Part shown: in pieces, positions 28,025 through 36,728 of the stretch
Position numbering within the stretch: position 1 is the stretch's first letter
How the letters are laid out: each line of letters begins with the position of its first letter
Assembly: GCA_030041045.1 (NCBI GenBank)
Contig: JASHOQ010000001.1
Coordinates: 1 to 41,766 of the forward strand
Reading direction: 5' to 3'
DNA from: Acidobacteriaceae bacterium
GTDB taxonomy: Bacteria > Acidobacteriota > Terriglobia > Terriglobales > Acidobacteriaceae
DNA: 41,766 nucleotides
Translations under genes and position numbers: made by a program
The notes under the pieces: generated by a model
What the model was told of the DNA's origin: nothing
The model's database searches: none
Seen by the model: the letters and a program-made list of their open reading frames with translations, nothing else

Positions 28025-29482
28025 TTACTCGTTGCCCAGCGCCCTCGCAAATGAATAGAAGAAATCCAGCGATTTCCCATAGGAATCGATCGGCAGGCGC
28101 TCGTCCTTGCCGTGGGCGCGCACGTCGTCTTGCTCGAGCGCGACGGCCGAGTAGCCGTAGCAGGGAATGCCGGCCTGCGCAAAGTAAATAGAATCGCTGG
28201 CGCCGTTTTCCATTACCGGCGTGACGGGAACGCCGGGCCAGATCGCATCAGTGATGCGCGTGAGCGGTTCGAAAACCTGCGCATTGGGCGGCGGCGGGAC
28301 GATGGCCTTGCGGTCGGGCGCGGTGTCAAAAACGTCGCCCGCATCGGATACGTATTTCACGGTGAGTTTGGAGTCGGCAAAGAGCTGAATCAGCTGCTGA
28401 CGAATCTCTTCCGGCGAATGGCCGGGAAAAATGCGGCAGTTGACGATGGCCTGCGCGGTCTGCGGCAGGGCGTTGTTGGCATGGCCGGCCGCGAGCCGCG
28501 TGGCCACGCAGGTGGTGCGAAAGTTCGAGTTGTAGCTGGGATCTTCACTGAGACGCGCGGCCGCTTCCATGTCCGGCGGTTGGGCGAGGATGGCGAGCAT
28601 ATCCGCGGCAGTCTCGCCCTGCTCCCGCGCAGCCAGATTCTTGAAATAAACCCGCGTCACGTCGTTCATCTCGAAGGGAAAGCTGTACGCGGCGAGCTTG
28701 GAGAGCGCGGCCATGAGCTCATAAATGGCGTTGTCCGGCCGCGGCAGAGAGCTGTGGCCGCCGCGATTCGTGGCGGTGATCTGAAAATCGGAGTAGACCT
28801 TTTCCGTGGCCTCGACCGCGGCAATCACCGGTCGGCCGTGGTCGAGCTCCACGCCGCCCGCGTCCGGGTTGATGACGTAAGCGGCATCGACCAGCTCGCG
28901 ATGATTGGCAACGAGCCACGACGCACCGTTGAAGTGGCCGCCCTCTTCATCGGCGGTGAGCGCGAGAATCAGGTCGCGCTTCGGCTTGTAGCCTTCGCGG
29001 TGCAGACGCAGAAGCGTGGCCACCAGTGCGGCGTCGCTCTCCTTCATGTCCTGCGTGCCGCGGCCGTAGTAGTAGCCGTCTTTCAGCACAAATTGAAACG
29101 GATCGGTGGTCCAGTCCGAGCGCAGCGCCTGCACCACGTCCATGTGGCAGAGAAAGAGCGCCGGCTTTTGGTCGGGCGTGCCCGCGGCGCGGAAGCGGAC
29201 CACCAGATTCATTTTGCGCGGATTGGCGCCCACCAGATGAACATCATCGGCGGGAAACCCGGCATCGAGGAAGCGCTTCTGCATCGCCGCCGTGGCGGTG
29301 GTCACATTGCCTTCAGGCGTGTCTGTGGTGTTGATCTCGATGAGCTGTTTGAAAATGGCGAGCGCCTCGGCGCGGTCGGCAGCCGAGGCCTGCGGCAGGG
29401 GGACCTGCGCGGCGGACGAGGCCGCAGTGATGCAAACGGCAATAAGAGGAAAAATGCGACGGGCAGTTACAGATTTGCACAT
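28025..29482 (-). CDS. Exported M20-family metallopeptidase
   Basis: 485 residues with a signal peptide (MCKSVTARRIFPLIAVCITA, cleavage near SSAAQ). M20 dizinc motifs are all in place: the ligand His in LFLCHMDVV, the bridging Asp in GRGTQDMKESDAA, the catalytic EE in LTADEEGGHF, Asp in VINPDAGG, and His in VRAHGKDERLP at the C-terminus. The dimerisation (lid) domain lies between. Predicted periplasmic or extracellular carboxypeptidase or dipeptidase. The substrate is not readable. Confidence 0.9.
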   Translation of the reverse strand: MCKSVTARRIFPLIAVCITAASSAAQVPLPQASAADRAEALAIFKQLIEINTTDTPEGNVTTATAAMQKRFLDAGFPADDVHLVGANPRKMNLVVRFRAAGTPDQKPALFLCHMDVVQALRSDWTTDPFQFVLKDGYYYGRGTQDMKESDAALVATLLRLHREGYKPKRDLILALTADEEGGHFNGASWLVANHRELVDAAYVINPDAGGVELDHGRPVIAAVEATEKVYSDFQITATNRGGHSSLPRPDNAIYELMAALSKLAAYSFPFEMNDVTRVYFKNLAAREQGETAADMLAILAQPPDMEAAARLSEDPSYNSNFRTTCVATRLAAGHANNALPQTAQAIVNCRIFPGHSPEEIRQQLIQLFADSKLTVKYVSDAGDVFDTAPDRKAIVPPPPNAQVFEPLTRITDAIWPGVPVTPVMENGASDSIYFAQAGIPCYGYSAVALEQDDVRAHGKDERLPIDSYGKSLDFFYSFARALGNE

Positions 29483-29540
29483 GGAGGCATTCTACGGCCC
29501 CGGGAGAGGCCCAGGGCACGGAATTCGCGGGCGAGCCACC

Positions 29541-29575
29541 GATCACTGACAGCTGATCACCGATCCCTGATTACT
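29541..29575. repeat. 7-bp tandem repeat just after the tdk stop codon
   Basis: Five heptamers on the plus strand: GATCACT, GACAGCT, GATCACC, GATCCCT, GATTACT. The tract starts 5 bp past the tdk TGA (29581-29583, minus strand). The units are diverged, but the 7-bp spacing is exact. Confidence 0.55.
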
Positions 29576-29580
29576 GCTCT

Positions 29581-30189
29581 TCAATGCGGACGGCCCGGCA
29601 ACACGAAATGCTCGGCGCAGCGCGGCTCGTAAGCGTCGCCGGGCACCTTGATAGCGCTGTCGTACGGCGCCGGCTTGCCCTCAATGAGCCGCTGCGAATA
29701 GAGCGCCCGCGCGCCGCAGGCGCAATAGGCCATGCACTCCGTAATGCTGCCGCCGTAGGCGTTCACCAGCCAGGTGAGGTTGAGCATCTCCCCAAAGGGC
29801 ATGGCGCGGAAGTCGAGATCCAGGCCGGCTACGAGCACGTCGTGGTTTTCGTCGAGCAGATGCTTGGTGAAAAGAAAAAGTTCGCTCACGAACTGGCCCT
29901 CGTCGATGGCGATGCACTCTACGCGCTTGCCGATCTCCTGCTCCTTTTCCGCAATCGCTTCGAGCACCTCCCACGGATTCGGGGCGCTGAAGGTGAGGGC
30001 GTGCATTTTGCCGTGGCCGTTGGGATTGCGGCTCTCCACCACACCGGCCGCGCTCTTGGTGTCGTCGCTGGGCTTGAGCACCATCACGAACTGTTTGGCA
30101 TACTGGCGGCGCATCTCCGCGCGGCGCAGCAGCTCCGCGGTCTTGTTGCTCCGCATCGGTCCCATCAGCAATTCGAGTTTTCCCGGCAT
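29581..30189 (-). CDS. tdk: Thymidine kinase
   Basis: Type II thymidine kinase of the salvage pathway. 202 residues. The nucleotide-binding loop is GPMRSNKT (residues 10-17), where the usual G is N15. The Walker B/catalytic segment is CIAIDEGQF, the lasso region GLDLDFRAMPFG, and the zinc site MAYCACGARALYSQR with a partner pair in EPRCAEHF. ATG at 30189 is chosen because AGGAGAG lies 6 nt upstream; a longer frame to 30285 lacks support. Downstream lies the heptamer tract. Confidence 0.88.
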   Translation of the reverse strand: MPGKLELLMGPMRSNKTAELLRRAEMRRQYAKQFVMVLKPSDDTKSAAGVVESRNPNGHGKMHALTFSAPNPWEVLEAIAEKEQEIGKRVECIAIDEGQFVSELFLFTKHLLDENHDVLVAGLDLDFRAMPFGEMLNLTWLVNAYGGSITECMAYCACGARALYSQRLIEGKPAPYDSAIKVPGDAYEPRCAEHFVLPGRPH

Positions 30190-30294
30190 CTCTCTCCTGG
30201 GCTCGGGCGAGCTTTGCCCCCGAAGATTCATCATAATGCGCGGGGATTGCCGGCGCCGCAGGATGCCGGGATGCATTGACCCCATCGAACGGAA

Positions 30295-31548
30295 TCACTC
30301 TTCGGAAGCGTAGACCTGGCTGGCCGCGGTGGTGAAGCTGCCGAAGAACCCGCCGGCGATGACTTCAGTGGCGTACGGCGGGTTTTGCTGCGGGAGGGTG
30401 TTGGCCGAGCTCGAACCGGACGGGTTTACGGTGGTCAAATAAATCGGGCGAGCCATGGTATCGCCCTGGACCCGCATTCCGATCAGCATGTATCCGTCGG
30501 TATCGTTGCCGCCAAACGCGCTGATGAAGTAGCCGCTGGTGGCCAATGTTTGCGCCTGGCTGGCAATGTCGCTTGCCGATTCCGCGATGACGGTCTGCGC
30601 CTCGTAGATGGTCGTCGCGTCCCCGGTCCAGCCGTAGGAGATCACATTGGCCTGATTGTTCGCATCAAACGAGACCGCCGTGACCACTCTGCTCTCTGCG
30701 CCATCGTTGGCCACCGTGGTCTGGAGCTGATCCGGCGCGACGACTTCCAGCCGGTAATCGAAGCTCCCCGTTTGGGCGGTTTTGACATAAGAAATGCCGT
30801 AGCAATCCTCTAAAGGCTCGAAATCCAGGGAATCGATCACCACATCGGGAGCGACGATCGATTGCATGTCGGAGGAGAACTCGCCGTAGCCGTCGCCCTC
30901 GTAGTACATGGTGATCCCCGACTGGCCGGAGGGGAGTGCGAACACGGTGAGGCCCCACGCGCAATCAAATGCGACTCCCGGATAGCATGCCCAGTTCGAA
31001 CCTATATCCAAAGGAGTGCCGAGCGCGTTATCTGCCCAAAAACCGCTCGACCCGAGAATATCGGTATGTTCGCCGCCGTCTTGAAAAAAGCCCGCCGCGG
31101 TTACCTGCTCAAAAAGGAGATAGCGAAGATCTCCGAGCGCCGGCGCTCGCGGTCCTGCGGTCAGCACGGCTGTCTGGCTCGTGGCGGAACTCGTGGCGTT
31201 GCTTACCGTCACCTGGAAGGTTTCACCGCTGTCACTGAGCGCGACGGCCGGCATTGCATAGGAGGCGCTCGTCGCTCCGTCGATGGCCGCGCCGTTTTCA
31301 CTCCACTGGTATGTAAGCGGGGCGGTTCCACTGGCAGCCACGCTGAAAGTTGCGGTCCGGCCGATTGGAACTGATTGGCTCGATGGTTGCGTGGTGATGG
31401 TGACAGCCTGGGGCGGCGGTGTGGTTGTATTCGGACCACCGCCCGCGCCACCGGAGCAGCCGCTGAGAAGAACTGCTCCCATCCCGACAAGAAAAAGCCA
31501 GCAGAAGACCGCACGCTGAAACGGATAATTTGATTGAAGGCTCTTCAT
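30295..31548 (-). CDS. Lipoprotein with an Ig-like domain
   Basis: 417 residues. The N-terminus MKSLQSNYPFQRAVFCWLFL leads to a lipoprotein signal with VLLSGCSGG as lipobox. A Gly/Thr/Pro-rich spacer and one Ig-like domain follow (VTITTQPSSQSVPIGRTATF to SATSQTAVLTA), a type common in Acidobacteria. The C-terminal 280 residues (from LGDLRYLLFEQVTAAGFFQD) are not recognised; they contain aromatic and Asp/Gly-rich strands. ATG at 31548 is chosen at the signal peptide. It ends 106 bp from the tdk start on the same strand. Confidence 0.75.
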   Translation of the reverse strand: MKSLQSNYPFQRAVFCWLFLVGMGAVLLSGCSGGAGGGPNTTTPPPQAVTITTQPSSQSVPIGRTATFSVAASGTAPLTYQWSENGAAIDGATSASYAMPAVALSDSGETFQVTVSNATSSATSQTAVLTAGPRAPALGDLRYLLFEQVTAAGFFQDGGEHTDILGSSGFWADNALGTPLDIGSNWACYPGVAFDCAWGLTVFALPSGQSGITMYYEGDGYGEFSSDMQSIVAPDVVIDSLDFEPLEDCYGISYVKTAQTGSFDYRLEVVAPDQLQTTVANDGAESRVVTAVSFDANNQANVISYGWTGDATTIYEAQTVIAESASDIASQAQTLATSGYFISAFGGNDTDGYMLIGMRVQGDTMARPIYLTTVNPSGSSSANTLPQQNPPYATEVIAGGFFGSFTTAASQVYASEE

Positions 31549-31670
31549 CTTCGGAAGCCTCCCTGGAGGGTCGGCACCGCGACGAGCAGTGGTTACCTTT
31601 AAAGAAACTCCTCCCAGTATACTGCGCCTGTCTTTTTCGTTGCCGACTCTGCCGGGCAAAGTTGCGGGAC

Positions 31671-33431
31671 TCACTTGCCGGCCGTGCGCAGGTCCGCGTC
31701 GACAACGGCTTTCATCACGCCGCAATTCTGAATGAAGCGCACCAGGTCGGCTGAAAGCGGCCGGCCCGCGCCTTCTCCTGACCGCGGATGGGGCCGCGCT
31801 GCCCGCGCCATGCGCATCGCGCCTCCGCCCTGCGCGTCAAGAATGAGCGCGGTGAGCTTGCGCGCCAGCGGCAGGGGGAAGCTTTCGGAGACGAAAACCA
31901 GCTTGCCGCGCGTGGTGATGACCACCGGACCCTCGTTGGTGGAGTAAATCTGCTCCACGTCGCCGTTATCGTTGGGAGCGGCGTTATCGGCAGCGGAATC
32001 TTTGTGCACGCCGGAGTATTTGCGCGCCAGGTTATTAGCGTAGAGCTTGGCGAAAGCGTCGGCTGAGGCTTCGTTCCTCCACGCGGAGAGATAAAAGAGG
32101 GCCAGCGAGGCGGTCGAGTCCTGTTCGGCGGGCGTGGTGGCGCTGCGCAACTGGCCGGCCCAATAGAGTCCGCCGTTCCAGGCCGGCGTCAGATCGCTCG
32201 AGGCCGCGTCGCCGCCGAATAGTTCGGTGAGAATGTGCAGATCGAGTTCGCCTACCTGGCCGATGTCGTAAGGCCGGTAGAGCGGGTCCAGCAGCGGGTG
32301 AATGTCGGGCAAGAGCGGCACTGCGGGGATGCGGTGGCGCTCGTATTCGCGCGGATTGATGATCTCCCAGGTCGAGGTCGGCGGACGGTCGAGCGCGCCC
32401 GCAAACGCCGCGGTCTGCCCCTCGTCCATCCAGATATCCTGCTCGAAGCTCAAGCCCTCGCGATAGGGAAAGAGCATGGATTCAGAAAGAAGCAGAGGCG
32501 CGCGGGCCATGATGGGCGAATTGTCCGAGCCGGTCATCTGGTCCTTCAGAACGTCCAGCACCTCGGGATCCTTGATCAGGCTTTTGCCCATCGGCTTAAG
32601 CACGTAATCGAACATGACCGCGGTCGCCTGGCCCTCGGCCACGGCATCGCGCGCGGTATCCATTTCGTCCTTGGCCAGATGCTCGGTGTCGCCGGCCGCG
32701 TCCGTGGATACGTCGTCGGGGGTCTGGTCGTCCCACTTGTCCAGGTCGCTGTGCTGATCCTGGAGCGCGTGGGTGAGCTCATGCGCAAGCGCGGGTTTCT
32801 GCTCGTCGGCGTCCACCCAGTCGAGCAGATTCACGGTCTTGGTCTTCGAGTCGTAAAAGGCCTCAATCTGATCGGTGAGCAGCGTGAGCAGGAAGGGCTT
32901 GAGATTGAAGTCGTGATCGAGAAAGCCGAACTTCTTGAGCACGAGCTCATCGCGCTCGAGGCGCTTGGCGCCTTCGTCCTCATTGAACTTGTCCTCAAGA
33001 TATTTCTCCACCGCCGCACGCGTAATGAGCTGGCGCTTCACGGTGCTCTTGATGGGCAGGCCGGTTTCGCCGGAAGCGAACTTCATCAGCTCGTCGACCA
33101 GCGCGAAGAGCTGCTTGGCCTGCTCCGGGGTGATGTGCGCGGCGCCGGAGACAGCGTCGCCCCTGGAATTGGACGGGGCGGCCTGCCCGGGTGAGGCCTG
33201 CCCGGGCGCAGACTGACCGGAAGCCGCGGGTGCCGATTGACCGGGTGCCGACTGACCGGGAGGCGATTTCGTGGATGGCGTGGATTGCCCGCCGGGCTGC
33301 ACCGATTGCGCCGCCGCAGCCAGGGTGAGGCAGGCGGCCATGGCCGCCAGGACAGCCCCGCGGCGCCATCCCGGCCTTTGCCGCAGAATCCTGTGCGGCT
33401 CGCTCGTCGATTTCCCCAAGCGTGCTTTCAC
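31671..33431 (-). CDS. Secreted HEXXH metalloprotease-like protein
   Basis: 586 residues, not assigned to a named family. A signal peptide is present (about residues 24-42, VLAAMAACLTLAAAAQS). A low-complexity stretch of G/Q/S/A/P repeats (residues 45-90) follows. The core has ALAHELTHALQDQHSDL (HEXXH at 217-221) and an AEGQATAVMFDY segment about 45 residues later with E266 as a possible third zinc ligand, a gluzincin-like layout. The C-terminal part is Ala-rich. GTG at 33431 is chosen because GGGGGAG lies just upstream; the frame continues to 34046 but overlaps ygfZ. It is probably a periplasmic or secreted protease. Near its C-terminus is a stretch that resembles a repeat (see findings). 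Confidence 0.7.
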   Translation of the reverse strand: MKARLGKSTSEPHRILRQRPGWRRGAVLAAMAACLTLAAAAQSVQPGGQSTPSTKSPPGQSAPGQSAPAASGQSAPGQASPGQAAPSNSRGDAVSGAAHITPEQAKQLFALVDELMKFASGETGLPIKSTVKRQLITRAAVEKYLEDKFNEDEGAKRLERDELVLKKFGFLDHDFNLKPFLLTLLTDQIEAFYDSKTKTVNLLDWVDADEQKPALAHELTHALQDQHSDLDKWDDQTPDDVSTDAAGDTEHLAKDEMDTARDAVAEGQATAVMFDYVLKPMGKSLIKDPEVLDVLKDQMTGSDNSPIMARAPLLLSESMLFPYREGLSFEQDIWMDEGQTAAFAGALDRPPTSTWEIINPREYERHRIPAVPLLPDIHPLLDPLYRPYDIGQVGELDLHILTELFGGDAASSDLTPAWNGGLYWAGQLRSATTPAEQDSTASLALFYLSAWRNEASADAFAKLYANNLARKYSGVHKDSAADNAAPNDNGDVEQIYSTNEGPVVITTRGKLVFVSESFPLPLARKLTALILDAQGGGAMRMARAARPHPRSGEGAGRPLSADLVRFIQNCGVMKAVVDADLRTAGK

Positions 33432-33506
33432 CCGCTCTCCCCCTCGGCCCAATTCCAAGTTCCTTGGTCCCTCAGTCCCTGCCGTTCCGCCCTCCACTCC
33501 CAAGGC

Positions 33507-33512
33507 TATAAT
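33507..33512 (+). promoter_or_regulatory. Possible -10 box for ygfZ
   Basis: A perfect TATAAT lies 65 bp upstream of the ygfZ ATG at 33577. No convincing -35 hexamer is at the right distance, so this is weak. Confidence 0.3.
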
Positions 33513-33576
33513 CAGGATGCGGTCCCGCGCCAACTTAGGCCGCAAAGAATCCACTGTAACGGAATTATTTTCTCCC

Positions 33577-34800
33577 ATGCCTGAAGCCGACCTTGCCGCA
33601 AACCTGCAGACCACCGCGTTGGCCGCAACGCTGGAGTCCGGGGGCACCCCCCGCGACCTGGTGGTGTACCGCGGCGCGCTCACCCCACAAGAATTGGACG
33701 CGCCAGAACTGGAAATAGCCGCTCTGGCCCGAGGCGCCGCCCTGCACGACCTGGGCTGGATGCGGCGGGTAGCCGTCCGCGGCCCCGACCGCTTTCGCTG
33801 GCTGAGCGGAATGGTCACCAATACCGTCAACGACCTGTTCCCCAATTCAGGGGCCTGGAACCTGGTGCTGAACGCGCAGGGACGCATCCAGGGCGACCTG
33901 ACCGTGTGGCGCGGGGGCGAAGAGCAGTCGGCGCAGCGCCGCAACCCCTCGCCGCAGGAGAAGGGAGCCGGGGATCGCCTTGCGGGGACGCCGTTTGCGG
34001 GCGAATCCGAGCTGGAGCTGGAGATCGCGGCCGACCAGTACGACAAGCTGATGGCTCACCTCAATCACTACATCATCATGGACGACGTGGAGCTGATTCC
34101 GCTGGGCGAGGAGCAGGTGGGCGAAGCGGGATCAGTGACCGTGGTCGGGCTGACCGGTCCGCAAGCGGGCGAGGTGCTGGAACGGGTTGGGCTCCCGGTG
34201 CTGGTGCAACCCATGCGGGGAACGGCAGTGGAGTGGAATGGCATTGATCTGCGTCTGGTCCGCGGCTTCGGCACGCTTGCCCCCCATTACGAGTTCTGGC
34301 TGCCCTCAGCGGGATTGCCCAAGCTGTGGTCGTGCCTGCGCACCGCCGGCGCCGTGCCCACGGGCTCGGCGTCGCTCGAAAGGTTCCGCGTTGCCGAGGG
34401 GATCCCGGCTTACGGCATCGACATGCAGGAAAGGGATTTGCCGCAGGAGACCTCGCAGATGCGCGCCCTCCATTTCAGCAAGGGCTGCTACCTGGGCCAG
34501 GAAATTGTGGAGCGCATCCGCTCGCGCGGCAATGTGCACCGCCATTTGCGGCCGCTGGAGCTTTTCGGACCCCTGCCCCCTGCGGGCGCCGAGCTGCAAC
34601 TCGAAGACGGCACGCCGGCGGGGCAGATTACCAGCGCCGCTCGACTGCCGTTGCCCAAGGGTGAGCGCATCTTTGCGCTGGGCATGATCCGTTCCGAGGC
34701 CCGCGCCGGGGCCGAAGAGGCCGACAAGCCGTTTACCTATGCTGAGGGGAAAAATGCGGGGACGGCCCGCATTCTGACCGCGCCGCCGGTGCTGGCCTGA
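33577..34800 (+). CDS. ygfZ: YgfZ/GcvT-family folate-binding protein
   Basis: 407 residues related to the T-protein of the glycine cleavage system. YgfZ proteins help maintain Fe-S enzymes through a folate-dependent step. The diagnostic motif KGCYLGQEIVERI is present in the C-terminal part, and an early LGWMRRVAVRGPDRFRWLSG segment and LNAQGRIQGDLTVW are also typical. An unusual insertion of about 30 residues (roughly 113-143, rich in G/E/Q/R/P) sits between LTVWR and LELEIAADQYDKL. ATG at 33577 is used. A longer frame to 33271 exists. Confidence 0.88.
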   Translation: MPEADLAANLQTTALAATLESGGTPRDLVVYRGALTPQELDAPELEIAALARGAALHDLGWMRRVAVRGPDRFRWLSGMVTNTVNDLFPNSGAWNLVLNAQGRIQGDLTVWRGGEEQSAQRRNPSPQEKGAGDRLAGTPFAGESELELEIAADQYDKLMAHLNHYIIMDDVELIPLGEEQVGEAGSVTVVGLTGPQAGEVLERVGLPVLVQPMRGTAVEWNGIDLRLVRGFGTLAPHYEFWLPSAGLPKLWSCLRTAGAVPTGSASLERFRVAEGIPAYGIDMQERDLPQETSQMRALHFSKGCYLGQEIVERIRSRGNVHRHLRPLELFGPLPPAGAELQLEDGTPAGQITSAARLPLPKGERIFALGMIRSEARAGAEEADKPFTYAEGKNAGTARILTAPPVLA

Positions 34801-34861
34801 CGCTTCTCGATCGGCGCGCCCGGCGTTCAGGAGCCGGCAAACAAGTCTGGGACAGAAAGCC

Positions 34862-35515
34862 ATGAGCGAACCACCGAAAATCGAGGCACCCAAAATCGAA
34901 GTCATTGACCGCCGCAAGCGTAAGGCGGAGGAAGAGCAGGAGACGCAGAAGCCTTCTGCTCCGCCGGCTCCACACGCTCCGCCCGAGCCGGCTGCGGGGC
35001 CGCGCCTGGTGACCAGCGAGCCCCGGCGCGAAACCGCGGCACAGGCGCCGCCGCCAGGCGCGAAAGCCCAGGCGCCGGCCGCAGAAACTGAAGCCGAGTT
35101 CCCCGCCGAATTTCCGCCCGCGCCCACGGCCGAAGAGAGCCGCGAGCAAAAGGACGCGTACGACGCCTCGGCGGAGCGCATCGAGGACCTGATCCGGGCG
35201 CAGAATCCCGCCGTGGGCAAGCAGCCGCCGTTAAGCTTTGAGCACCTGGTGCAGCAGCTCTACGTCTCCGCCATGATCCAGATGGGCGCGGGAACGCAGG
35301 AGGGTCAGCGCCCGCGCGTGGACATTCTCGGCGCGCGCAACACCATCGACCTTCTCGGCATCCTGGCGGAAAAAACCCGCGGCAATCTCACCGACGCCGA
35401 AGACCGCGCGCTGCAGGCAGTGCTGTTCGAGTGCCGCATGGCTTTCCTTGAGCTGAGCAGCATGATCAACATCCAGGGCGTTCCCAATCCGGCTCCGCCG
35501 CCGGGCAAGCGGTGA
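34862..35515 (+). CDS. DUF1844-domain protein
   Basis: 217 residues. The N-terminal 110 residues are a low-complexity Pro/Ala/Glu-rich region (from IEAPKIEVIDRRKRKAEEEQ). The C-terminal 85 residues match DUF1844: FEHLVQQLYVSAMIQMGAG, then ARNTIDLLGILAEKTRGNLT and EDRALQAVLFECRMAFLE. Function unknown; this domain is conserved in Acidobacteria and other phyla, often near cell-envelope or housekeeping genes. It lies 61 bp after ygfZ. A 7-bp repeat tract starts 2 bp past the stop. Confidence 0.85.
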   Translation: MSEPPKIEAPKIEVIDRRKRKAEEEQETQKPSAPPAPHAPPEPAAGPRLVTSEPRRETAAQAPPPGAKAQAPAAETEAEFPAEFPPAPTAEESREQKDAYDASAERIEDLIRAQNPAVGKQPPLSFEHLVQQLYVSAMIQMGAGTQEGQRPRVDILGARNTIDLLGILAEKTRGNLTDAEDRALQAVLFECRMAFLELSSMINIQGVPNPAPPPGKR

Positions 35516-35517
35516 GG

Positions 35518-35601
35518 CAGGGGTCAGGGGTCAGGGGTCAGGGAACAGGGGTCAGGGATCAGGTTTCAGGGGTCAGGGAACAGGGAATAGGGACCAGGGA
35601 A
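35518..35601. repeat. 7-bp tandem repeat after the DUF1844 stop codon
   Basis: Twelve contiguous heptamers based on CAGGGGT/CAGGGAA, with one TAGGGAC and one CAGGTTT. The tract begins 2 bp past the TGA at 35513-35515. The same unit family occurs at the end of engB (about 37839-37863). Confidence 0.75.
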
Positions 35602-35632
35602 CAGAAAACGCTGATCGGCACTTGCCATCCTC

Positions 35633-35847
35633 GCGCCGGAGGCGCAGTGTTCGTTAGCCCCGCCCTTCAGGGTGGGGTGGGTGTACCGTACGCGTAGACG
35701 AGGAGTCCCGGAGGGACGATGCACGTAGGCACATAATTCAATGCTCTAGTAGGTCAGGGCTGTTCGTCAGGGCTGGTAGCTCAGGGCTTTAGCCCTGACA
35801 GCCAAAAGATGTCGCAAATTTGACCGGGGCTTTAGCCCCTGAGGGGC
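35633..35847. repeat. Cluster of short perfect palindromes
   Basis: The 415-bp gap between the DUF1844 gene and the PhnP-like gene has no ORF of interest. After the heptamer tract come GCGCC-GGA-GGCGC (35633-35645), CCCCGCCC-TTCA-GGGTGGGG (35658-35677, one mismatch), GTCCC-GGA-GGGAC (35705-35717), TCAGGGCT-TT-AGCCCTGA (35781-35798), GGGGCT-TT-AGCCCC (35826-35839) and GCCCC-TGA-GGGGC (35835-35847) followed by GCTTTT. The last could act as a terminator. The GGGGCT-type palindrome is also inside the element at 16669-16822. Confidence 0.65.
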
Positions 35848-35930
35848 GCTTTTCACAATGCAGGATCGATGACCAGGCCGTTTTCGCGATCGCATTCCCG
35901 CGTCCCGAACTTGCTCCATCACAGGACCTA

Positions 35931-36728
35931 ATGGAAGGCAGGCTGACATTCTTGGGAACGGGAACGTCGATGGGTGTGCCGTCGCTCGGCTGCGCCTGCA
36001 AGGTATGCACATCGCCTCATCCTCATGACCGCCGTATGCGCCCCTCAGTGCTGGTCACGTGGCCGGAGAACGCGCACAGTCCGCAGCGCGCCGTCGTCAT
36101 CGACACCGGGCCCGATTTTCGCATGCAAGCTCTGCGCTCGGACCTCAAGCGCGTCGACGCGGTCTTTTACACCCACGGCCATGCCGACCACGTACTGGGC
36201 ATGGACGACCTGCGTCCCTTGAGCTACGCCGCCAGCCGGGAGTCGGGGCCGATTCCCCTCTACGCGGCGCCGCAAACCGTCGCCATCCTGGAGAAAATCT
36301 TCGACTACACGCTATCGCCGGAAGCCACGTACATCAACCGCGCCCGGGTGCGGCTGGCACCGCTCGCCGACCGCAATCCCGTCCACGGCGTGGATTTTGT
36401 GCGCATTCCCGTCGAGCACGGCAAGGAGGCGATCGACGGATTCCGTTTTGGCAGCGCAGCGTACATGACCGATGTGAGCGCAATTCCCGACGCCAGCTTC
36501 CGATTGCTCGAAGACCTGGAGGTGCTGGTGCTCTCCGCGTTGCGTCACGCGCCGCACCCCAGCCACGCCACCGTGGAGCAGGCACTTCAATGGGCGCAGC
36601 GCATCGGCGCGCGGCAGACGTGGTTTACGCACATTGCCCATGACCTGGGCCACGAAGAAACCAACGCCAGGCTGCCGGCCAACGCGCAACTGGCTTACGA
36701 CGGGCTGAGTGTGCCCGTGACCTTATGA
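35931..36728 (+). CDS. PhnP-like MBL-fold metallo-hydrolase
   Basis: 265 residues of the metallo-beta-lactamase superfamily, close to the PhnP/cyclic-phosphodiesterase group. GCACKVCTSPHPHDRRMRPS (residues 20-39) is the family's structural zinc-binding region, with C21, C23 and C26. The dizinc motif THGHADH (81-87) follows, and further His/Asp ligands include those in IDTGPDFR and HAPHPSHATVE. PhnP relatives hydrolyse cyclic phosphodiesters, but the substrate here is unknown. ATG at 35931 has AGGA upstream; the frame is open to 35820. The stop overlaps the ribF start by 4 bp (ATGA), so the genes are coupled. Confidence 0.85.
   Translation: MEGRLTFLGTGTSMGVPSLGCACKVCTSPHPHDRRMRPSVLVTWPENAHSPQRAVVIDTGPDFRMQALRSDLKRVDAVFYTHGHADHVLGMDDLRPLSYAASRESGPIPLYAAPQTVAILEKIFDYTLSPEATYINRARVRLAPLADRNPVHGVDFVRIPVEHGKEAIDGFRFGSAAYMTDVSAIPDASFRLLEDLEVLVLSALRHAPHPSHATVEQALQWAQRIGARQTWFTHIAHDLGHEETNARLPANAQLAYDGLSVPVTL

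Noticed and set aside
32995..33369. Collagen-like or separate ORF in the metalloprotease leader region
   Set aside because: It is another frame of the low-complexity G/Q/S/A/P linker and has no start signal of its own.
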